Position numbers and translations under genes: made by a program
Origin: Methylococcaceae bacterium
GTDB taxonomy: Bacteria > Pseudomonadota > Gammaproteobacteria > Methylococcales > Methylomonadaceae
Assembly: GCA_947505055.1 (NCBI GenBank)
Contig: CANNLO010000061.1
Location: forward strand, 1-18,778
Direction: 5' to 3'
DNA length: 18,778 nucleotides
Shown here: in pieces, positions 7,503 through 16,013 of the stretch
Layout: every line of letters starts with the position of its first letter
Numbering within the stretch: the stretch's first letter is position 1
The notes under the pieces: generated by a model
Told to the model about the DNA's origin: nothing
Database searches by the model: none
Seen by the model: the letters and a program-made list of their open reading frames with translations, nothing else

Positions 7503-7886
7503 TTAACTCTCGATAGTTGTAGCGTCAGATCCTGCCGCTTTCGGTTTCCCGCGTCGGTAATAGTTGTTGCCGCGTTTTTTATTACGTGCCTTTACGCGTT
7601 TGATATCGAGTTTATGCTGTTTTATTTCTACTGATTTTAAATGTAAAAATATATCCTGCGGCATCTCATCCGGCAATTCAACAAGCGTATAGTCCCCCTG
7701 AACATTTGCCTTAATATAGTTCTTATCTACCCCCGACTCATCAGTCAATACTTTTTTGATTTCTTCCAGGGTAATCTGATGGTTAGAACCTACGCCCAAA
7801 CGATAACGAACCATCTTAATAGATGGTTGATTTATAATTATTTCAATCGGTTTCAAGTCCATTACATTATTTGTGTTGAGGCTCAT
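7503..7886 (-). CDS. Stand-alone DeaD/DbpA-type RNA-binding domain protein
   Basis: A 127-residue basic protein whose core (about 25-97) resembles the RRM-like C-terminal RNA-binding domain of the DEAD-box helicases DeaD/CsdA and DbpA. Shared marks are MVRYRLGVGSNHQI at 25-38 (compare the helicase strand YRxxVGRxHG), the helix EEIKKVLTDESGVD, TLVELPDEMP at 67-76 followed by a helix containing HLK, and the final strand HKLDIKRV. A basic tail follows (about 98-116, ARNKKRGNNYYRRGKPK), suited to RNA contact. None of the helicase motifs (DEAD, SAT, Walker A) is present, and the preceding gene is surA, so it does not look like a helicase remnant. It sits 40 bases downstream of surA and upstream of rnd, suggesting a role in ribosome assembly or RNA metabolism. 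The ATG at 7886 is chosen; ATG at residue 9 is an alternative. The domain call is from memory of the family. Confidence 0.7.
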   Translation of the reverse strand: MSLNTNNVMDLKPIEIIINQPSIKMVRYRLGVGSNHQITLEEIKKVLTDESGVDKNYIKANVQGDYTLVELPDEMPQDIFLHLKSVEIKQHKLDIKRVKARNKKRGNNYYRRGKPKAAGSDATTIES

Positions 7887-7926
7887 ATATTTTTTTATAA
7901 CAGGCCTAAGCAGATCTTAAAGCGCT

Positions 7927-9231
7927 TCAGAGTCTATCTTGATGAATTTCAACGAAAGCTTCATCACGCAACTTCCTTATCCAAAGCTCTGTTTCCTCTT
8001 CAATTTTTCGTTTACGTATGGCTTCTCTGATCAGGTTCTTTTTAAACTCACTGCTATCATCCTTATTTTCACGACCTAGAACCTGGATGATGTGCCAGCC
8101 AAATTGCGTCTGCACCGGCTCGCTTATTTCATTAATACCCAATTTCGACATCGCTTCTTCAAACGGTTTTACCAAATCGCCAGGCCCCACCCAATCTAAA
8201 GAACCGCCTTTTAAAGCAGAGCCTTTGTCATCTGAATGCGCTCTAGCCAGTGCAGAAAATTCGTCGCCATCAGTCAGCCGCGCTTTTAATGCCAACAAGC
8301 GTTTTTTGGCTTCAGCATCGTCAACCAGTTCATTGGTCTTAACCAAAATATGCCTTACTTTGGTTTTCAAAATCGTATGGTTTTCCGTACCTTTAATTTC
8401 CACCATTTTGATGATGTGAAAACCGCTGGGACTACGAATGGGTTCAGATACTTGCCCTTGCTTAAGCTGTTGAATGTCATTAACAAACAAAGTTGGAATC
8501 TCACCACGGGTACGCCAACCCAAATCGCCGCCCTTTAAGGCATTGGCATCATCTGAAAAACTAATCGCAGCCTGGGTAAAATCTTCTCCCCCGCGAAGTT
8601 TCTTGACCAGATCATCTGCTTTGGCTATCGCTTTTTGTATCTCTGATGAAGAGGCGCCTTCTTTGACTGCAATTAAAATATGCCCCAAATGGAATTGAGT
8701 TGATTCTTCACCAACTTTGTCCTGCGTTTCCATGTAATGCTCGACCTCTCGGTCAGTCACTTTGATACGCCCGCCTATTTCTCGTCCGCGTAATTGATTT
8801 ATGATGATTTCATTGCGCATATTATCCAGAAAACTCTGGTAGCTAATGCCCTGCCCTTCAAGTTCAGACCTAAACGCATCCACGTCCATATTATTTCTTT
8901 TGGCAATATCGGCAGCGGAACTATTGAGCATCTCTTCGCTGACCGTTATCCCTGCCTTTTCAGCTAACTGCCTCTGGAGCTTGTCAACAATCATTTTTTC
9001 CAGAACCTGTTTACGCAGCACATAAGCAGGAGGCACGGCCGATTTACTTTGCTGAATTCTTTGCTCAATGACCAAAACCTCCTTTTGCAATTCCCCCTCT
9101 AGGATAACGTCATCTTCAACAACCGCAACAATGGTATCAAGCACTTCAGCCCGTACTAAAAAACTGCAAAACAACAAATGACTTAACAGTAAGGCGACAA
9201 TGATTTTTTTAACGTTTTCTATTCTGATCAT
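7927..9231 (-). CDS. surA: Periplasmic chaperone/peptidyl-prolyl isomerase SurA
   Basis: A 434-residue exported chaperone for outer-membrane proteins, LptD among them. It has a signal peptide (hydrophobic core about 10-26, cleavage near VRA at 28). The SurA N-terminal chaperone domain spans about 29-175, opening LDTIVAVVEDDVILEGEL. Two parvulin-type PPIase domains follow: one at about 180-278 (HLGHILI, FSDD, GGDLGW, GFHIIK) and one at about 292-387 (VRHILV, HSDD, GGSLDW, GWHIIQ). A C-terminal helix returns to the chaperone module. The architecture and length match E. coli SurA (428). The start overlaps the lptD stop by four bases (ATGA), so chaperone and client are translationally coupled. 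Downstream is the small RNA-binding protein gene rather than the pdxA often found after surA. Confidence 0.97.
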   Translation of the reverse strand: MIRIENVKKIIVALLLSHLLFCSFLVRAEVLDTIVAVVEDDVILEGELQKEVLVIEQRIQQSKSAVPPAYVLRKQVLEKMIVDKLQRQLAEKAGITVSEEMLNSSAADIAKRNNMDVDAFRSELEGQGISYQSFLDNMRNEIIINQLRGREIGGRIKVTDREVEHYMETQDKVGEESTQFHLGHILIAVKEGASSSEIQKAIAKADDLVKKLRGGEDFTQAAISFSDDANALKGGDLGWRTRGEIPTLFVNDIQQLKQGQVSEPIRSPSGFHIIKMVEIKGTENHTILKTKVRHILVKTNELVDDAEAKKRLLALKARLTDGDEFSALARAHSDDKGSALKGGSLDWVGPGDLVKPFEEAMSKLGINEISEPVQTQFGWHIIQVLGRENKDDSSEFKKNLIREAIRKRKIEEETELWIRKLRDEAFVEIHQDRL

Positions 9232-12185
9232 TTTTGGGTTTTCCGATAACCATAAATTTGCTTTTCAAAGAAGGTATCCAGCTTTTCTCCAAATCCGCTT
9301 AAGCCTTTAAACTCAACTTCAAAAAAAATGCCGGACTGCGCTACACCGGAAGCATTGACGATAGTGTTGGCAGCAGTAATATTAGGATTTCCATTAACCA
9401 GAACACTGTTAACCCAGCGCCGTCCAATGATACGGAAAGCCCAGCAACAGTTCTCTTTTTCCACGCCGATAAAGCTTTCCTGGGTTGTGTCATTCAACAA
9501 AGAATATGTCCAGCGCCCAATAGCTGACCATTCGTTATAAACCGGCCAGTGAAAAGACACATCACTTTGTACGATATCATAAGGTCTTGTTCCCTCCAGT
9601 TCCTTCGGCACTGGAATAAGCGTATTTTTTCTGTAACGATAGCCCACATTAAAAATCTCACCCGGCAAATTCGGGTCAGGCTTATTAAGATAATGCAAGC
9701 CAGAAGTATGCCTGACAATCTCATTCAATTGCGGATCCCATTGGGTTCCTGTGGTGAGCGATATATGGTCCGTCAAACCGGCATTAAGCTCAGTGACCAG
9801 GTTTGAAAACTTATTGGTTTCTACCGGATATTTTAATGATTCAACCACATTGGAAGTTAAGGTAACCTCCCTGTTCTGAAAATACGCAATCTCACCAACA
9901 CTCAGTTTCAGCCTTTCCTTACCTGACTTGGCATCAACCAAGCGAGTTGTTAACGCAGCTGTCAACTGATTGGCATCCTGAACCCTATCTGTTCCGCTAA
10001 AACGATTCTCCAAAAACAAACTGTTAAATGACGAGTCGATCAAACCTGTATCAAAGATGGGAATGTTGCTCTGATCTACCCTGGGAACATACAAATAAAA
10101 TAATCGTGGTTCCAGTGTGTGCAGGTAAGATCTATCTGAAAAATTGACATCTCTTTCAAAATACAATCCGCTATCCGTAGAGACAATAGGTAACGTCCTT
10201 GAAATACTTGTTGAACTGCCTACTATAGAAGGATCGCTCAACAAATACTGGGTTGATTGCAAGGAAAGCTTGGGCGTTACAAAACTGCCTGCCGTTTTCA
10301 AGGGAAAGCTGACGGAGGGTTTAATGTTAGTGCGCTGCGCATTAACTAAAACATCCTGCTGAAAATAAACATACTCTGCATCCATTAAGGTATTTAACGG
10401 CATGAAGTCAAATGCGTGGTTCAAATTCAGGTTAACTTGCGGTAATCTCCGATACGGAATCCCCGCTGGTGTAATCGCGGGATCGATCGATTGATAACTA
10501 TCGACATGGCCTCTTAAAGCACCCCAGGTATCCGTATAAGCAAGATTAGCCTGACTTAACAAAAAACTGCTGTAAGTCGAAGTACTTAGCGCATTACCCA
10601 AATCTGAAAAATAATCTTTGTCAGACACATTATTCAAATCCAGATTAGAACTGATGTGAGAATTCAATTGTATAGTGTTCTTGATTGCTACTACATACCT
10701 TGATCTATTAAGAAGATCGTCATTGGGCATATACTCGACATTCGCAACCCCATTGGACATCTCGGTCAAATAGCGAAAAGTCCCTCCCAATAAGGGCCCT
10801 CTTTTCGAAAAATAACGGGGTCGGAAAGTCGCGTCATAATTTGGCGCTATATTCCAATAATAAGGCGCAGAAAAAATAAAGCCACTTCTATTCGTATTGC
10901 CAAAATTAGGCGCCAGAAAACCGGAAAGCCTTCTGTTGTCTATCGGAAAACCAATATGAGGTGTATAAAACACTGGCGCGCCTTTAAACTCAAGCCAGGC
11001 ATTTCTGGCAGAACCCTGGCCTGTCGCTTTATTCATCTTCAATTCACTGGCATGCATGACCCAGTCCTGATTACCAGGGCGACAACTGGTATAAGCAACG
11101 TCTTGATATCGAGACAAGGTGCTACTTTCCCTATGAATTGTTTTTGCACGACCTCTAAGTCGCGAAGCAGGCGAAATAAACAGCGCTTCTCTAAGTTTTG
11201 CCTGATCAGAATTAATATTAATCGAAGCCGACTCACTGTGCAGTGCCAGTTCCTCATCACTGTAATAAACACTACCTTGTAAATCCAAGGCGCCGGAAAC
11301 ATTGTCATAGCTGGCTTTTTTTGACACAGAACGCTGATCGGCGTGCATCATTTCAACGTTGCCGGTATAGCTGTAAATTTCATTTTCAAATACTTCAGCA
11401 TAATTGGAATTAATATCCAAAGGCATCGCATCTTTCGAGTTATTCACAAGCAGATTTTTCATGGTCCCTCTGGGTGCCATGCAGTTCTGCCAGGGATCAT
11501 TTTTAAGTTGCGCTTTAATATTTTTAAAAGTTTGCTCCTCATTATAATCAAATGCGGGAGTGAGTAAATTCAGGCCAGAAGCGCTTGTTTCAATGATACG
11601 AGCCTGCCCTTTTGGGTCAGAACCCGCCAGTTTGCAATCCCAGTTCTGATCAGCAGTCTTGGCATCACAAGTCCAGCCTGGACGATTAACTTCTGTTTGA
11701 AGCGTGTTTTTGGTATTTGAATCGGCTGATGGCTGGATTGCAGGACTTGGCTCAACCCCGGCTGGTTCCTTATCAGTTTTAGTATAATTGGGTGTTGGCG
11801 GAGTACTTTGTTGCTTAATAGCAGACACCGCAGGTGCCTGCTGCGGTTCTAATCTTTCTGCGGTTACCGAAACGGCTTTTGTGTCAACCGACTGAGCTTC
11901 TGGAACAGCAACATCCTGAGACTTAGGCTCCGGGGAAACCACTTCAGGAACCTTTTCCGCATTTACCGTTACCGGCTTGTTGACCACAGGAGATTGGGAG
12001 ACATCATCAAACCGAATGCTGTCTGGAGTCTTTACTGTATTGACTTTATCAACCGGCTTTTTTTCGCCGGTACAAACCCACTCTTTGCTATCTTTGCTTT
12101 GCTCACAATTCCAGATTGCTTCATTTGCAATGCTGACAGGGACATAAATAGAAGGTAAAAAAAACAGTAATAAGCGGCGGCGCAT
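9228..12185 (-). CDS. lptD: LPS-assembly outer-membrane protein LptD
   Basis: A protein of about 985 residues that inserts lipopolysaccharide into the outer leaflet together with LptE. The ATG at 12185 (MRRRLLLFFLP, a credible signal peptide) is preferred to an in-frame TTG 12 bases upstream. The N-terminus carries two W-x-C modules: WNC/WVC (Cys about 27 and 38) and WTC/WDC (Cys about 173 and 184). They are separated by a linker of about 130 residues rich in Pro, Val, Lys and Ser. An OstA/LptA-like jellyroll follows (about 235-370), then the C-terminal beta-barrel to the end. The adjacent Cys-Cys pair (ENCCWAF, about 913-914) matches the family's disulfide rearrangement site. The linker explains the length excess over E. 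coli LptD (784). It diverges from amgK and is coupled to surA. Confidence 0.95.
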   Translation of the reverse strand: MRRRLLLFFLPSIYVPVSIANEAIWNCEQSKDSKEWVCTGEKKPVDKVNTVKTPDSIRFDDVSQSPVVNKPVTVNAEKVPEVVSPEPKSQDVAVPEAQSVDTKAVSVTAERLEPQQAPAVSAIKQQSTPPTPNYTKTDKEPAGVEPSPAIQPSADSNTKNTLQTEVNRPGWTCDAKTADQNWDCKLAGSDPKGQARIIETSASGLNLLTPAFDYNEEQTFKNIKAQLKNDPWQNCMAPRGTMKNLLVNNSKDAMPLDINSNYAEVFENEIYSYTGNVEMMHADQRSVSKKASYDNVSGALDLQGSVYYSDEELALHSESASININSDQAKLREALFISPASRLRGRAKTIHRESSTLSRYQDVAYTSCRPGNQDWVMHASELKMNKATGQGSARNAWLEFKGAPVFYTPHIGFPIDNRRLSGFLAPNFGNTNRSGFIFSAPYYWNIAPNYDATFRPRYFSKRGPLLGGTFRYLTEMSNGVANVEYMPNDDLLNRSRYVVAIKNTIQLNSHISSNLDLNNVSDKDYFSDLGNALSTSTYSSFLLSQANLAYTDTWGALRGHVDSYQSIDPAITPAGIPYRRLPQVNLNLNHAFDFMPLNTLMDAEYVYFQQDVLVNAQRTNIKPSVSFPLKTAGSFVTPKLSLQSTQYLLSDPSIVGSSTSISRTLPIVSTDSGLYFERDVNFSDRSYLHTLEPRLFYLYVPRVDQSNIPIFDTGLIDSSFNSLFLENRFSGTDRVQDANQLTAALTTRLVDAKSGKERLKLSVGEIAYFQNREVTLTSNVVESLKYPVETNKFSNLVTELNAGLTDHISLTTGTQWDPQLNEIVRHTSGLHYLNKPDPNLPGEIFNVGYRYRKNTLIPVPKELEGTRPYDIVQSDVSFHWPVYNEWSAIGRWTYSLLNDTTQESFIGVEKENCCWAFRIIGRRWVNSVLVNGNPNITAANTIVNASGVAQSGIFFEVEFKGLSGFGEKLDTFFEKQIYGYRKTQK

Positions 12186-12197
12186 AGGTAATGTCAA

Positions 12198-12290
12198 GTT
12201 TAGTAGCGTAATGAATCATAAATCGAATAAAATGCCGGACGTTAATTTTACCTCACTACCCCCTGATTATACTAATCTATCCTAAACATC
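12198..12290. promoter_or_regulatory. Divergent promoter region lptD / amgK
   Basis: About a hundred bases between divergently transcribed genes must hold both promoters. On the plus strand TATACT at 12268-12273 is a good -10 match; no convincing -35 lies 16-18 bases upstream. It would place the amgK transcript start near 12280, giving a nearly leaderless message, consistent with the absence of a Shine-Dalgarno sequence there. No clear minus-strand promoter was resolved. Confidence 0.35.
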
Positions 12291-13289
12291 ATGATGCCTG
12301 AAGACTTAAGAACAATCTCAATGTTCGATTGGCTGGAAAACGATTTGCTACTTAGCATAAGACACTGCGAACCAGCTTCCAGCGATGCAAGTTTCCGACG
12401 TTATTTCAGGATTCACACAACAACCGGGCGATTTATCGTCATGGATGCACCTCCAGCGCAGGAAAATATTGTGGCTTTCATCAAGGTTGCCAAGTTATTT
12501 GCCAGCTCTCAAGTAAACGTCCCGGATATTTTCCAACAAAACCTGAGTGACGGTTTTCTGCTGTTGGAGGATTTTGGCAGCCAACCTTTTTTGGATCAGC
12601 TGAATGTCAATACCGCAGAGGCTTTATATCAAAGCGCTTTCGATAGCTTATTCCAACTGCAAAGCCAAACTTCCTTACACGACTCAGATCTCCCCTGCTA
12701 TGACCAGGCCCTGTTGCACAGAGAGCTGGGAATTTTTGAAGAATGGTTTTCAGGCCAACTTCTTGATATTGAAATACCGGAAATACTCTGGAGTCAGGTT
12801 CGCAGCCTGCTTACCTCTTCGGCATTGGAACAACCAAGCACTTGTGTGCATCGGGATTATCATTCCCGCAACCTGATGGTCTTAGACAACAACTCACCCG
12901 GCGTCATCGATTTTCAGGATGCAGTTATTGGCCCGATTACCTATGATTTGGTGTCCTTATTGCGTGATTGTTATATTGCCTGGCCAGAACATCAGATCGA
13001 GCACTGGCGAAATAACTATTTCACTCGTCTCCGGCAAGCTGAGCTTGTTTCGTGCGATGCCAAACAATTTACACGCTGGTTTGACCTGATGGGGCTACAA
13101 CGTCACCTTAAAGCCATCGGCATCTTTTCACGTTTGCATTTGAGAGATGGCAAGTCAAACTATCTGGGCGACATTCCTCGCACACTAAACTACGTGACCT
13201 TGGTTTGTGAAACTTACCCTGAACTTAGCGAATTCAACATTTTTTTACATGAGCAGGTACTGCCAAATCTGAGTGCAGTCGAAGCATGA
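12291..13289 (+). CDS. amgK: AmgK-type N-acetylmuramate/N-acetylglucosamine kinase
   Basis: A 332-residue kinase of the aminoglycoside phosphotransferase fold. It phosphorylates anomeric N-acetylmuramic acid in the peptidoglycan recycling route that bypasses de novo UDP-MurNAc synthesis. The catalytic loop is VHRDYHSRN (186-194, with D189), the metal site is VIDFQD (205-210, with D207), and the N-lobe includes SDASFRRYFR (31-40) and LLLEDFG (90-96). It overlaps murU by four bases and diverges from lptD, an arrangement also familiar from pseudomonads. The start could be either ATG at 12291/12294 or the ATG at 12321 (MFDWLEN); the first is kept because family members have some residues before the WL block. 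In Pseudomonas this pathway gives intrinsic fosfomycin tolerance; that is family knowledge, not shown here. Confidence 0.9.
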   Translation: MMPEDLRTISMFDWLENDLLLSIRHCEPASSDASFRRYFRIHTTTGRFIVMDAPPAQENIVAFIKVAKLFASSQVNVPDIFQQNLSDGFLLLEDFGSQPFLDQLNVNTAEALYQSAFDSLFQLQSQTSLHDSDLPCYDQALLHRELGIFEEWFSGQLLDIEIPEILWSQVRSLLTSSALEQPSTCVHRDYHSRNLMVLDNNSPGVIDFQDAVIGPITYDLVSLLRDCYIAWPEHQIEHWRNNYFTRLRQAELVSCDAKQFTRWFDLMGLQRHLKAIGIFSRLHLRDGKSNYLGDIPRTLNYVTLVCETYPELSEFNIFLHEQVLPNLSAVEA

Positions 13290-13960
13290 AAGCCATGATC
13301 CTGGCCGCAGGACGCGGCGAGAGAATGCGTCCGCTCACCGACAACACCCCCAAGCCTTTGCTTCAAGCCGCCGGTAAACCGCTAATCGAATACACCATCA
13401 AACAACTGGTCAAGGCCGGTTTTGATGAGATAGTCATCAATCATGCGCATCTTGGTTTGCAAATAGAAACCCAACTGGGTGACGGCAAACAATTTGACGC
13501 GAGCATCAGCTATTCAGGGGAAGGCGAACAGGCATTGGAAACCGCAGGTGGCATTATTAATGCCCTACACTTATTGGGTAATGAAGTCTTTCTTGTCGTC
13601 AATGGCGATATCGCTACCGACTTTTCATTTGCCGAACTTAAAAACCAAACTGTTGATTTGGCGCATCTGGTGTTGGTCGATAATCCCGAACATCACCTTG
13701 AAGGAGACTTCGGACTGGATAATAACGGCCAGGTCATCTCAAACAGTAACGAAAAATTTACTTTTAGCGGCATTGGTTTATATCGCCCCGAACTGTTTTA
13801 CAATATTGCCGCCGGCCCCAGTAAACTAGGGCCTTTATTACGTCTAGCCATCACCGACAATCGGGTTTCAGGGCAAAAAGCGAATGGTTTCTGGATGGAC
13901 ATAGGCACACCGGAGCGCTTGCAAGAACTGGATTTTTATTATTCTCAACTTAACCCATAA
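13286..13960 (+). CDS. murU: N-acetylmuramate alpha-1-phosphate uridylyltransferase
   Basis: A 224-residue nucleotidyltransferase that makes UDP-MurNAc from MurNAc-1-phosphate, the step after AmgK. The nucleotide-binding signature LAAGRGERMRPLTDNTPKP is at 6-24, with the conserved lysine in KPLL. GGIINAL (88-94) and the metal-binding VVNGDIATD (104-112) follow. The C-terminal block GFWMDIGTPERLQE is typical of the family. It lacks the hexapeptide acyltransferase domain of GlmU-type enzymes, so it is a minimal single-domain transferase. Its start overlaps the amgK stop (ATGA at 13286-13289). A 67-base gap follows before the DHH gene, with no strong terminator. Confidence 0.92.
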   Translation: MKAMILAAGRGERMRPLTDNTPKPLLQAAGKPLIEYTIKQLVKAGFDEIVINHAHLGLQIETQLGDGKQFDASISYSGEGEQALETAGGIINALHLLGNEVFLVVNGDIATDFSFAELKNQTVDLAHLVLVDNPEHHLEGDFGLDNNGQVISNSNEKFTFSGIGLYRPELFYNIAAGPSKLGPLLRLAITDNRVSGQKANGFWMDIGTPERLQELDFYYSQLNP

Positions 13961-14027
13961 ACAAGCTGATACTGTGGTGACTGCGTTATTTGATAAATGA
14001 AATGAGCTACCTTGACCGGAATAATTG

Positions 14028-14999
14028 ATGAATTTTGATGTTTTCAATGGTGATGCCGATGGCATTTGCGCGCTGCTACAATTGCGTTTGGCTAAACCAC
14101 AGTCAGCGCAACTGATTACCGGCGTAAAACGCGACATAAATCTACTGAACAAATTTACTGTAAACGCAGGCGATCAGGTCACGGTACTTGATATTTCGCT
14201 GCAAAAAAACAGTTCGCAGATTGCTGCATTTTTAAAACAGGGCGCGCATATTTTTTATGTTGATCATCATCAACCCGGTGACATTCAACAACACCCGAAC
14301 TTTACAACACTGATTAATACCGATAGCACCGTCTGCACCAGTCTGCTGGTGAATCAATATTTGCACGGACAATATCCTTTATGGGCAATCACTGCGGCCT
14401 TTGGCGACAACTTAATTCGCAGCGCCGAACAACTGGCTGCCACACTGAATCTATCGCAAAGCAGTCTCGAAACTCTTAAGAATCTGGGCATTTACATAAA
14501 CTACAACGGCTACGGCAGTTGCCTGGCTGACCTGCATTTTGCGCCAGATAAACTGTATCTGGAAATGGCTGGTTTCAAATCACCACTGGATTTTATCAGC
14601 GACAATACTGAAATGTTTCGGCTACTTGAACAGGGCTATCAGGGAGACATGCTGAACGCCCGGCTTATAAAGCCTGAATATCAAAGTCACTCTGTTTGCC
14701 TAACTCTTTTGCCGGATACCATCTGGGCAAGACGGGTGAGCGGTGTGTTCGGCAATTATCTGGCAAATCTTAATCCAACCAGAGCCCATGCAGTCATCAT
14801 CCATAATCAGGATGATACTTTTCAGGTTAGCGTCAGATCTCCATTATGCTATGGAATCTTTGAAAATAGAGCCGGCGCCGACCAACTATGCTCGATTTTT
14901 CCTAGCGGTGGCGGACGCAAAGCGGCAGCCGGCATTAACCATCTGCCCCGAGATCAACTGACTTTTTTCATCCAAAAGTTCAAAGATTTTTATTGTTAA
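14028..14999 (+). CDS. DHH-family phosphoesterase of unknown substrate
   Basis: A 323-residue cytoplasmic protein of the DHH phosphoesterase superfamily. Metal-binding motifs are FNGDADGICA (6-15; D9, D11), VLDIS (53-57; D55) and YVDHHQPG (78-85; the DHH triad at 79-81). A C-terminal glycine motif GGGRKAAAGI (about 294-303) matches the DHHA1 substrate-binding signature. Relatives include RecJ, NrnA-type nanoRNases and cyclic-dinucleotide phosphodiesterases, but no PAS, GGDEF or membrane segment is present and the middle part (about 130-230) is not one I recognise. ATG at 14028 is preferred to the TTG immediately before it. It follows murU and converges on folP. Substrate candidates include short oligonucleotides, pAp and cyclic nucleotides. 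I cannot choose between them. Confidence 0.8.
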   Translation: MNFDVFNGDADGICALLQLRLAKPQSAQLITGVKRDINLLNKFTVNAGDQVTVLDISLQKNSSQIAAFLKQGAHIFYVDHHQPGDIQQHPNFTTLINTDSTVCTSLLVNQYLHGQYPLWAITAAFGDNLIRSAEQLAATLNLSQSSLETLKNLGIYINYNGYGSCLADLHFAPDKLYLEMAGFKSPLDFISDNTEMFRLLEQGYQGDMLNARLIKPEYQSHSVCLTLLPDTIWARRVSGVFGNYLANLNPTRAHAVIIHNQDDTFQVSVRSPLCYGIFENRAGADQLCSIFPSGGGRKAAAGINHLPRDQLTFFIQKFKDFYC

Positions 15000-15051
15000 G
15001 TATTTATTTTCATCCGCTTTCATCTCAGGCCTAATTGCATTTTTACAGTAA

Positions 15052-15933
15052 TCAAGCAACTACCGAAGCCTGCTTAATCGCCCAAGCGACATCAACAGCC
15101 TGGCGATTTTCTTTGACATCATGCACCCGAAACATCTGTACACCTGCCATTACACCTAAAGCCGTAGTGACTGCGGTAGCGGTAACCAGCTCCGAAGGTT
15201 CCGAAACATCACAAATAGCCCCCATAAAGCGTTTGCGACTGGTGCCTAATAATAGTGGAAAACCTAACGCTACCATCGCATCCAGATTTGCCAACAAATC
15301 AATATTATCCTGCTTGCGCTTGCCGAAACCTATGCCCGGATCAATCGTAATCGCTTCTTTTTTTACACCCGCTTTCAGGGCTGCCTCAATACTTTCCTTC
15401 AACGCCTCAAGCACTTCCATAACAACATCGATGTAATACGGGTTATCCTGCATGGTTTTTGGTGTTGCCAGGCTATGCATCAAAATAATCGGCACACCGG
15501 TTTGCGCCGCCAACGTCAGAATCGAGGGATCCACCCTGCCTCCTGAAACATCATTGATAATATTGGCTCCGACATCCAGCGCCGCTTTGGCGACTTCACT
15601 TAAAGTTGTATCAATACTGATTAAAACATCATCAGCCAACTGCTGCCTGATCGCCTGAATGACCGGAATGACACGCTGAATCTGCTCCTGAGCTGTAACC
15701 GAATCAGAGCCTGGACGGGTTGACTCACCACCGATATCGATAATATCCACACCTTCAGACAACATCAGTTCGACTTGCTGAATCGTTTCGTCAAGACTCG
15801 AGAATTTGCCGCCATCAGAAAAACTATCCGGCGTAACATTTAAAATCCCCATTATCAGAGGTTTGTCGGTGTATAGCGTATTTATGCCAAAGACCAGCTT
15901 GGAACTGTCCCTGTGTTTAAGTTGGCTCATCAT
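15052..15933 (-). CDS. folP: Dihydropteroate synthase
   Basis: A 293-residue TIM-barrel enzyme condensing hydroxymethyldihydropterin diphosphate with p-aminobenzoate. All family blocks are present: IMGILNVTPDSFSDGG (27-42), DIGGESTRPG (66-75), SIDTT (106-110), INDVSGG, DPGIGFGKR, GTSRKRFMG and RVHDV near the end. Length and motifs match canonical bacterial FolP. AGGAG precedes the first ATG by about eleven bases; a second ATG follows at once. It is monocistronic here and convergent with the DHH gene, away from the ftsH-folP-glmM setting common in gammaproteobacteria. It diverges by 80 bases from an H4MPT-type operon that contains a distant DHPS relative. It could serve folate alone or share substrate with the H4MPT route. 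Confidence 0.96.
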   Translation of the reverse strand: MMSQLKHRDSSKLVFGINTLYTDKPLIMGILNVTPDSFSDGGKFSSLDETIQQVELMLSEGVDIIDIGGESTRPGSDSVTAQEQIQRVIPVIQAIRQQLADDVLISIDTTLSEVAKAALDVGANIINDVSGGRVDPSILTLAAQTGVPIILMHSLATPKTMQDNPYYIDVVMEVLEALKESIEAALKAGVKKEAITIDPGIGFGKRKQDNIDLLANLDAMVALGFPLLLGTSRKRFMGAICDVSEPSELVTATAVTTALGVMAGVQMFRVHDVKENRQAVDVAWAIKQASVVA

Positions 15934-16013
15934 TTCTTAAAAGCTCCTGCTGTCAAAATTAGCGGTTTGATTGATGTATAATAACCAAATGTTTTTGACT
16001 ATGATTAAATTTA
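15934..16013. promoter_or_regulatory. Divergent promoter region folP / flavoprotein operon
   Basis: These 80 bases separate divergent starts. On the plus strand a perfect TATAAT lies at 15977-15982, about 32 bases before the flavoprotein ATG; the nearest -35-like hexamer (CTGTCA, 15950-15955) is too far at 21 bases. On the minus strand TTATTATAC in the same A/T block could serve folP, so the two promoters may overlap and compete. Only the -10 is strong. Confidence 0.35.

Noticed and set aside
7503..7886. Decayed remnant of a DEAD-box helicase gene
   Set aside because: No helicase motifs are found upstream in any frame; the 40-base gap leads straight to the surA stop, and the short frame is intact with its own ATG.
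10956..11282. Open frames on the plus strand inside lptD (and similar antisense frames in surA and the DHPS-related gene)
   Set aside because: They lie wholly within well-supported genes on the other strand or in another frame, show no recognisable domain and have no ribosome sites.
12186..12197. TTG start for lptD, 12 bases upstream of the chosen ATG
   Set aside because: No Shine-Dalgarno sequence supports it, and the ATG start gives a cleaner signal peptide (MRRRLLLFFLP).
14025..14027. TTG start for the DHH phosphoesterase
   Set aside because: An ATG follows immediately and the conserved region begins just after it.
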